Positions 23,211 to 26,007 of a stretch of DNA of 26,007 bases are shown piece after piece. A program made the translations under genes and the position numbers. The DNA comes from a virus. Positions within the stretch are counted from its first letter, which is position 1. The number at the start of each line of letters is the position of its first letter. Where the stretch lies: the IMG/VR virus record IMGVR_UViG_3300024520_000441, positions 1 to 26,007 of that record; one strand, given 5' to 3'. The notes under the pieces are model-generated. The model did not search any database and was not told where the DNA came from. It worked only from the letters and a program-made list of their open reading frames with translations.

Positions 23211-23501
23211 ATGCACATTTCCGTGATTGGGAAAAGATGGAAAGTGGTCTTTGGTCACGTCAAGCCCGACTCTCTCGGTTTGTGTGATCCCTACGACCAG
23301 CCCCGCAAGCAAATCACCATCAGCACCAAGCTTGCCAAGTCGGGCAAGGATCTCATGCTCATGGAAACTGCTCTCCATGAGATCCTACATGCTGCATGCT
23401 GGAGCCTGGATGAAGAGTATGTGGAGGGGTATGCCCATGCCGCCGCGCGTGCACTTTACCGATTAGGCTTTCGGCGAAACGTGGATGAGTCCGAACTCTA
23501 A
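23211..23501 (+). CDS. Phage HExxH metalloprotease-like protein
   Basis: ATG 23211 was chosen because of the strong GGAGAAGG just before it. Upstream in-frame ATGs lie inside the previous gene. The product has 96 residues. A central HEILHAACW carries the zinc-binding HExxH motif (about residues 61-65), followed after 8-10 residues by DEEYVE, whose Glu could be the third ligand. This matches a short phage family with a T-x-x-H-E-x-x-H-A-x-x-W-x-L-D-E-E pattern. Whether it cuts proteins or is a degenerate SprT-like domain is unknown. It sits between the zinc-finger and metallophosphoesterase genes. Confidence 0.7.
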   Translation: MHISVIGKRWKVVFGHVKPDSLGLCDPYDQPRKQITISTKLAKSGKDLMLMETALHEILHAACWSLDEEYVEGYAHAAARALYRLGFRRNVDESEL

Positions 23502-23514
23502 CCGGAGATGTAAG

Positions 23515-24306
23515 ATGAAACGTATTTTGGTAGTGTCCGACCTCCACTGCGGCCATACTGTTGGCCTCACCCCACCAAAATGGCAAAGAAAAGCGTATGC
23601 GACCACCAAACACGAAAAGTTTTCCGCCATTCAGGCGGAGTCATGGAAATGGTTCAAGCGGGAGGTTCGGGCTTACGGCCCATACGATATCGTCGTCTGT
23701 AATGGCGATGCGATTGACGGTCGAGGGGAAAGATCGGGCGGGACGGAGCTGATCACACCGGATCGAGATGAGCAATGCGAGATCGCGGTAGAGGCGTTGC
23801 GAGTGGCTATGGGTGAGTGCAAGACTGGGTTGATGACGTATGGGACACCCTATCACACTGGAACAGAAGAAGACTGGGAAGGGAAAATCGCCAAAGCGCT
23901 CGGATGTAAGATTGGCGGGCAGGAACAGCTTCGCGCAAGTGGCGTCGTGTTTGATTTCAAGCACAAAATAGGAGCCAGTTCGGTGCCGCACACGAGAGGA
24001 ACGGCACTTGGGAAGGCTGGAATTTGGAGCCAGTTGATCGCCGATCGCGGCGCGGCGGCCGAGGCGGACGTACTGGTGCGGAGCCACGTCCACTATCATT
24101 CCTTTGTTGGTGGGCCCCTGTTTAAGCCAGGGTTGATGATGACAACCCCAGCACTCCAGGCCATGGGAACCAAATACGGAAGCAGGCAATGCGAAGGCAT
24201 TGTCGACTTTGGCTTCGTAGTGTTCGAGTGCGAACGAGGGGCATACACTTGGTTTTGTCGCCAGAAGCTCCTGGAGACGAACAAGATTAGCCCCATGGAG
24301 GTTTAG
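23515..24306 (+). CDS. Calcineurin-like metallophosphoesterase
   Basis: ATG 23515 was chosen, with GGAG 7 nt upstream; the stop of the previous gene is 13 bp away. The product has 263 residues. Metal-binding motifs in order are SDLHCGH (about 8-14, D-x-H), GDAIDG (about 64-69) and SHVHYH near 192-197 (G-x-H-x-H form, with Ser for Gly). The usual third motif GNH(D/E) is replaced by GTPYHTG near 114-120, so the usual Asn is lost but a His is kept. Phage relatives with this variant are known to me only as unannotated. It may cleave nucleotides, cyclic dinucleotides or phosphoesters in DNA. A role in host-defence signal removal is only a possibility. Confidence 0.75.
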   Translation: MKRILVVSDLHCGHTVGLTPPKWQRKAYATTKHEKFSAIQAESWKWFKREVRAYGPYDIVVCNGDAIDGRGERSGGTELITPDRDEQCEIAVEALRVAMGECKTGLMTYGTPYHTGTEEDWEGKIAKALGCKIGGQEQLRASGVVFDFKHKIGASSVPHTRGTALGKAGIWSQLIADRGAAAEADVLVRSHVHYHSFVGGPLFKPGLMMTTPALQAMGTKYGSRQCEGIVDFGFVVFECERGAYTWFCRQKLLETNKISPMEV

Positions 24307-24318
24307 GGAGATGCTCAC

Positions 24319-24633
24319 ATGAAGATGTCCATGAGGGTACTACCGGCAAAGGGCAGGCCCATGCCTGTCGCGGAGCCAGGAGATTTTCCGGCTGTACGGG
24401 GCGGAGTGGACGGTCGGCTTGTGAAGTTGATCCAAAAACATGGCGGTAGGATTACTGTGAGGGGGGTACAGCAACTATCCCGTAGTTGGCGACCAACTGG
24501 CGTGGCTGAGGTGGCTTTGCGAAAGCTCGCTAGACAGGGGATGGGATTCTGGATGCCTTTTTCGCGTGGGTCTGCAGGTCGTCCGACCCGATTCTTCCAG
24601 TTGCACCCAAAAGGCAAGTGGCCCAAACAATAG
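24319..24633 (+). CDS. Winged-helix-like DNA-binding protein
   Basis: This 104-residue protein starts at ATG 24319, with AGGGAG 8 nt upstream. The segment GGRITVRGVQQLSRSW and AEVALRKLARQGMGFW (about residues 41-75), followed by GRPTRFFQL, matches the winged-helix tail seen at the end of phage and plasmid primase/helicase proteins (G-G-x-V-x-V-R ... A-x-x-A-L-x-x-L-x-x-x-G-x-G ... G-R-P-T-R-x-F). Here it is stand-alone. It probably binds DNA and may help replication or regulate the operon. Confidence 0.65.
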   Translation: MKMSMRVLPAKGRPMPVAEPGDFPAVRGGVDGRLVKLIQKHGGRITVRGVQQLSRSWRPTGVAEVALRKLARQGMGFWMPFSRGSAGRPTRFFQLHPKGKWPKQ

Positions 24634-24643
24634 GAGACGCGGG

Positions 24644-24835
24644 ATGATCATCACCCAAGATGAGATGTATCGTATTCTGCGTTCATCCGACCCGGACCCG
24701 GAGGAAGAGGAGGAATACGCTTACTACGTGGAGCTTCAGCAGAAATTTCCATGGAAAGCAGCTGGTGGGGGGCTGGCGGTTGGGATATGCGTGGGATTCT
24801 GGGTCGGATGGCTACTTGAAGGGGTGTGGGGATAA
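24644..24835 (+). CDS. Small membrane protein
   Basis: ATG 24644 has AGGAG 8 nt upstream. The product has 63 residues with an acidic N-terminal half (DPDPEEEEEYAYYVE). A C-terminal transmembrane helix (GGGLAVGICVGFWVGWLLEGV, described here as about residues 40-60) ends three residues before the C-terminus. It could be a small holin, anti-holin or host-membrane modulator. No family recognised. It is the penultimate gene of the operon. Confidence 0.65.
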   Translation: MIITQDEMYRILRSSDPDPEEEEEYAYYVELQQKFPWKAAGGGLAVGICVGFWVGWLLEGVWG

Positions 24836-24857
24836 ATAATAGTGGAGATAAGGTGAT

Positions 24858-25013
24858 ATGAGGACTGTGCTGGAAACGAGAGGCACGCAGCTGGCAGCTT
24901 TGTATGAGGCGATAATAGGGAGGCCAGTCGCGCTACAGGGCTCCTTCTTGTCGGGGTCGGCACATAGAAAAAGACTGGAATCTATGATCCCCGGGGTTGA
25001 CACGATACCATGA
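24858..25013 (+). CDS. Putative 51-residue protein, end of operon
   Basis: This frame opens with ATG 24858, preceded by AAGGTG (about 4 nt) and GGAG (about 12 nt), and ends at TGA 25011-25013. The product begins MRTVLETRGTQLAALYEAII and is basic and helical. It lies 22 bp after the membrane-protein stop. A good promoter overlaps its last codons. It is the last plausible gene before the gene-free 1 kb, and may instead be chance. Confidence 0.45.
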   Translation: MRTVLETRGTQLAALYEAIIGRPVALQGSFLSGSAHRKRLESMIPGVDTIP

Positions 25014-25026
25014 TGGATGATAGGAT
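24997..25026 (+). promoter_or_regulatory. Strong sigma70-type promoter before gene-free region
   Basis: A perfect TTGACA (24997-25002) is followed, after 18 bp, by TAGGAT (25021-25026, 4 of 6). The transcript would start near 25033 and enter a region without genes. The promoter lies across the end of the 51-residue frame, which argues that it drives something downstream. Confidence 0.5.
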
Positions 25027-25032
25027 TCAGAA

Positions 25033-25755
25033 TAGGCGATAGTAACAGGATCCGAGTCAGGCAGGATGGCACCAAGCAACAGACGACGCAGCCGGACGTT
25101 AACTAAGAGCCGGGGCTACGAGGCACTTGGACGACCACCTATACGACCATACTGTAGTAGAGGGGTGTAGGGCTGGATAGTACCCACCATATTCGTTCAC
25201 GGGCGAGGTCGAACACTAAAACCCAGGCGCTGTCCTAACCTGACAACCTGGTCCCTGCTGGGCATTTGCCTGCTCACGACCTATCCGTGCACCCCCCCAA
25301 GTAGTTCCTGCTCGACTCTCAGTGACCTCAGCCGTAGGTAATCGGCATCTAAGCCATGTAGGATCTGGCATCTCTGCCACTCCTACAGCAGGGCTAAAGG
25401 GGGTGGGTCTAGGCTGAAATATGCCTTAAAAAACACTCTGTTTTTGGGCCCGCTAAACACAAACCGACCGGTCAGTCTATGGCCCCGTCAAGGTCGACTG
25501 CCAAAAAAGTAGGCACGTACCTCACCCCCTTATCTCGGGGTCTAATTTGCCTAGTACTCCTGGAGGGGGGGTGGTAACCCGCCCCATAGCGACTCTGAGT
25601 GTGTTACCTGGGGCTGGCAGCGCACTCTTGCTAGGGGACCTACTGGGTGACCTCAGAACTTGCGAGAGAGGCGAACACGACCCGAGACACACCGTAGGTG
25701 TGGCGAGGGGAGAAAGGCCAGTTGATAAGTGGAAATAGATCTGAGGCTAAAAAAT
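25033..25755 (+). ncRNA. Candidate large structured non-coding RNA
   Basis: No convincing reading frame was found: stops are dense on both strands and only short frames without ribosome sites exist. Upstream lies the TTGACA/TAGGAT promoter. Potential helices include the hairpin at 25357-25387; CACGG and AGGTCG (25198-25211) with CGACCT and CCGTG (25277-25289), enclosing a 65-nt domain; CCTCAG (about 25651) with CTGAGG (25741-25746); CACACC-GTA-GGTGTG near 25690; ACCCC/GGGGT (25524-25541); and a possible pseudoknot (GGTAAC 25573 with GTTACC 25603, and GCCCC 25581 with GGGGC 25610). Phages are known to carry large ornate RNAs such as GOLLD and ROOL; I cannot identify this as either. Ends are approximate and no terminator with a T-run was found. 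Several helices could be chance. Confidence 0.35.
25357..25387 (+). other. Strong imperfect hairpin
   Basis: TGTAGGA (25357-25363) pairs with TCCTACA (25381-25387), and TGGCA (25366-25370) pairs with TGCCA (25375-25379). A 2x1 internal loop separates the two stems and the apical loop is TCTC. This gives 12 base pairs in 31 nt, unlikely by chance in a 1-kb stretch. It is the best single indication that the region forms a structured RNA. Confidence 0.7.
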
Positions 25756-25946
25756 ACGGGGAGGTAAGGTAATTGATAGTGCGGCGGTCGCTGGTCCCCT
25801 GGCCCCCCTTCGGCCCCACCCGGGCGTCGCCTGTGCCCCGCGCACGGCCGCCCACCGCACGCGGGCGTGTTCCCGCGCACGGCCGCGATCGCACGCGAGA
25901 GTGTTCATCCTCTGTACACCCCAGCCACCGCAGACTGACCGGTCAG
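25466..25946. repeat. GACCGGTCAGTCT inverted pair, one a perfect palindrome
   Basis: GACCGGTCAGTCT at 25466-25478 recurs in reverse at 25932-25944. The second site forms the perfect 12-bp palindrome CTGACCGGTCAG (25935-25946), and the first matches it with one change. They could be protein-binding sites bracketing the structured region. Confidence 0.55.
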
Positions 25947-26007
25947 GATGCGAATCCCCTCTTCCGAGGGTGGCGCGCATGCATCTCCCACCCCTGCCTC
26001 ATCCAGG
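25756..26007. other. GC-rich right-edge region without a gene
   Basis: This stretch becomes very GC-rich from about 25791. It contains an imperfect tandem 35/34-bp repeat (25837-25871 and 25872-25905), beginning CCCGCGCACGGCCGC in each copy. Long frames on the minus strand here are expected from GC content and have no ribosome sites. A frame open from the right edge to a stop at 25905-25907 could be the end of a neighbouring gene, but its composition gives no support. An origin, a recombination site or the edge of a packaging region are possible. Confidence 0.5.
25837..25905. repeat. 35-bp GC-rich imperfect tandem repeat
   Basis: Two adjacent copies (25837-25871 and 25872-25905) share CCCGCGCACGGCCGC at the start and CGCACGCG near the end, and finish with GTGTT. 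They differ by a few substitutions and one base in length. Confidence 0.75.

Noticed and set aside
25200-25225. tRNA-like T-arm sequence (GTTCGA on the minus strand)
   Set aside because: The 5-bp T-stem does not pair and no acceptor or anticodon stem could be built around it.
25426-25445. A6/T5 hairpin as a terminator
   Set aside because: The stem is A/T only and no GC-rich stem precedes the T-run on either strand, so it does not meet the terminator pattern.
25747-25980. 77-codon minus-strand frame at the right edge
   Set aside because: The sequence is GC-rich, so stops are rare by chance. The product is arginine/glycine-rich and has no ribosome site or family.
1-26007. CRISPR array or integrase/att sites
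   Set aside because: No regularly spaced repeats with unique spacers and no integrase-like gene were seen.

Overview
The window reads as part of the genome of a tailed double-stranded DNA phage with a long non-contractile (siphovirus-type) tail, or of a related prophage. It contains a large terminase, a portal, a scaffold-like protein followed by a major capsid protein, a neck protein and a tail-tube protein. The host is probably a planctomycete. That is an inference, resting mainly on a small protein at 22482 that resembles DUF1580, a family described from Rhodopirellula and relatives, and weakly on a large LamG-rich adhesin. No ribosomal, metabolic or tRNA genes were seen.

Layout. Positions 1-22323 are transcribed leftward (minus strand). 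In transcription order they hold: scaffold, major capsid protein, a decoration-like protein, a rho-independent terminator followed by a new promoter, a glycosyltransferase-methyltransferase fusion, a zinc-ribbon protein in the small-terminase position, large terminase, a small zinc protein, an unknown protein, portal, an HTH-like protein, a secreted trypsin-like protease with collagen-like tracts, and a run of small proteins. That run includes a DUF1353-like protein, a thermonuclease-like protein and two single-pass membrane proteins. Next come structural beta-rich proteins, a 1236-residue multi-LamG protein, a probable head-tail adaptor, a neck or tail-completion protein, the tail tube, and an acidic protein that runs off the left edge inside a 264-bp in-frame repeat. 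About 9 kb of accessory genes separate the portal from the neck and tail genes, which is an unusual arrangement.

A divergent control region (about 22324-22481) carries a pair of inverted AATCTGATA boxes. To its right, 22482-25013 is a rightward (plus strand) operon of small genes: a DUF1580-like protein, an unknown, a C2H2-like zinc-finger protein, an HExxH protein, a metallophosphoesterase, a winged-helix-like protein, a small membrane protein and a 51-residue ORF. These look regulatory or early.

The last 1 kb (25014-26007) has no convincing gene. It is preceded by a good sigma70-type promoter (TTGACA, 18 bp, TAGGAT) and contains a strong 12-bp imperfect hairpin, other possible helices and a candidate pseudoknot. 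I read it as a candidate large structured non-coding RNA, of no class I can name, followed by a very GC-rich stretch with a 35-bp tandem repeat and a CTGACCGGTCAG palindrome. This is the best candidate for something undescribed. Next in interest are the collagen-protease and the glycosyltransferase-methyltransferase fusion. No endolysin, DNA polymerase, integrase or tape-measure gene is visible, so the genome extends beyond this window.
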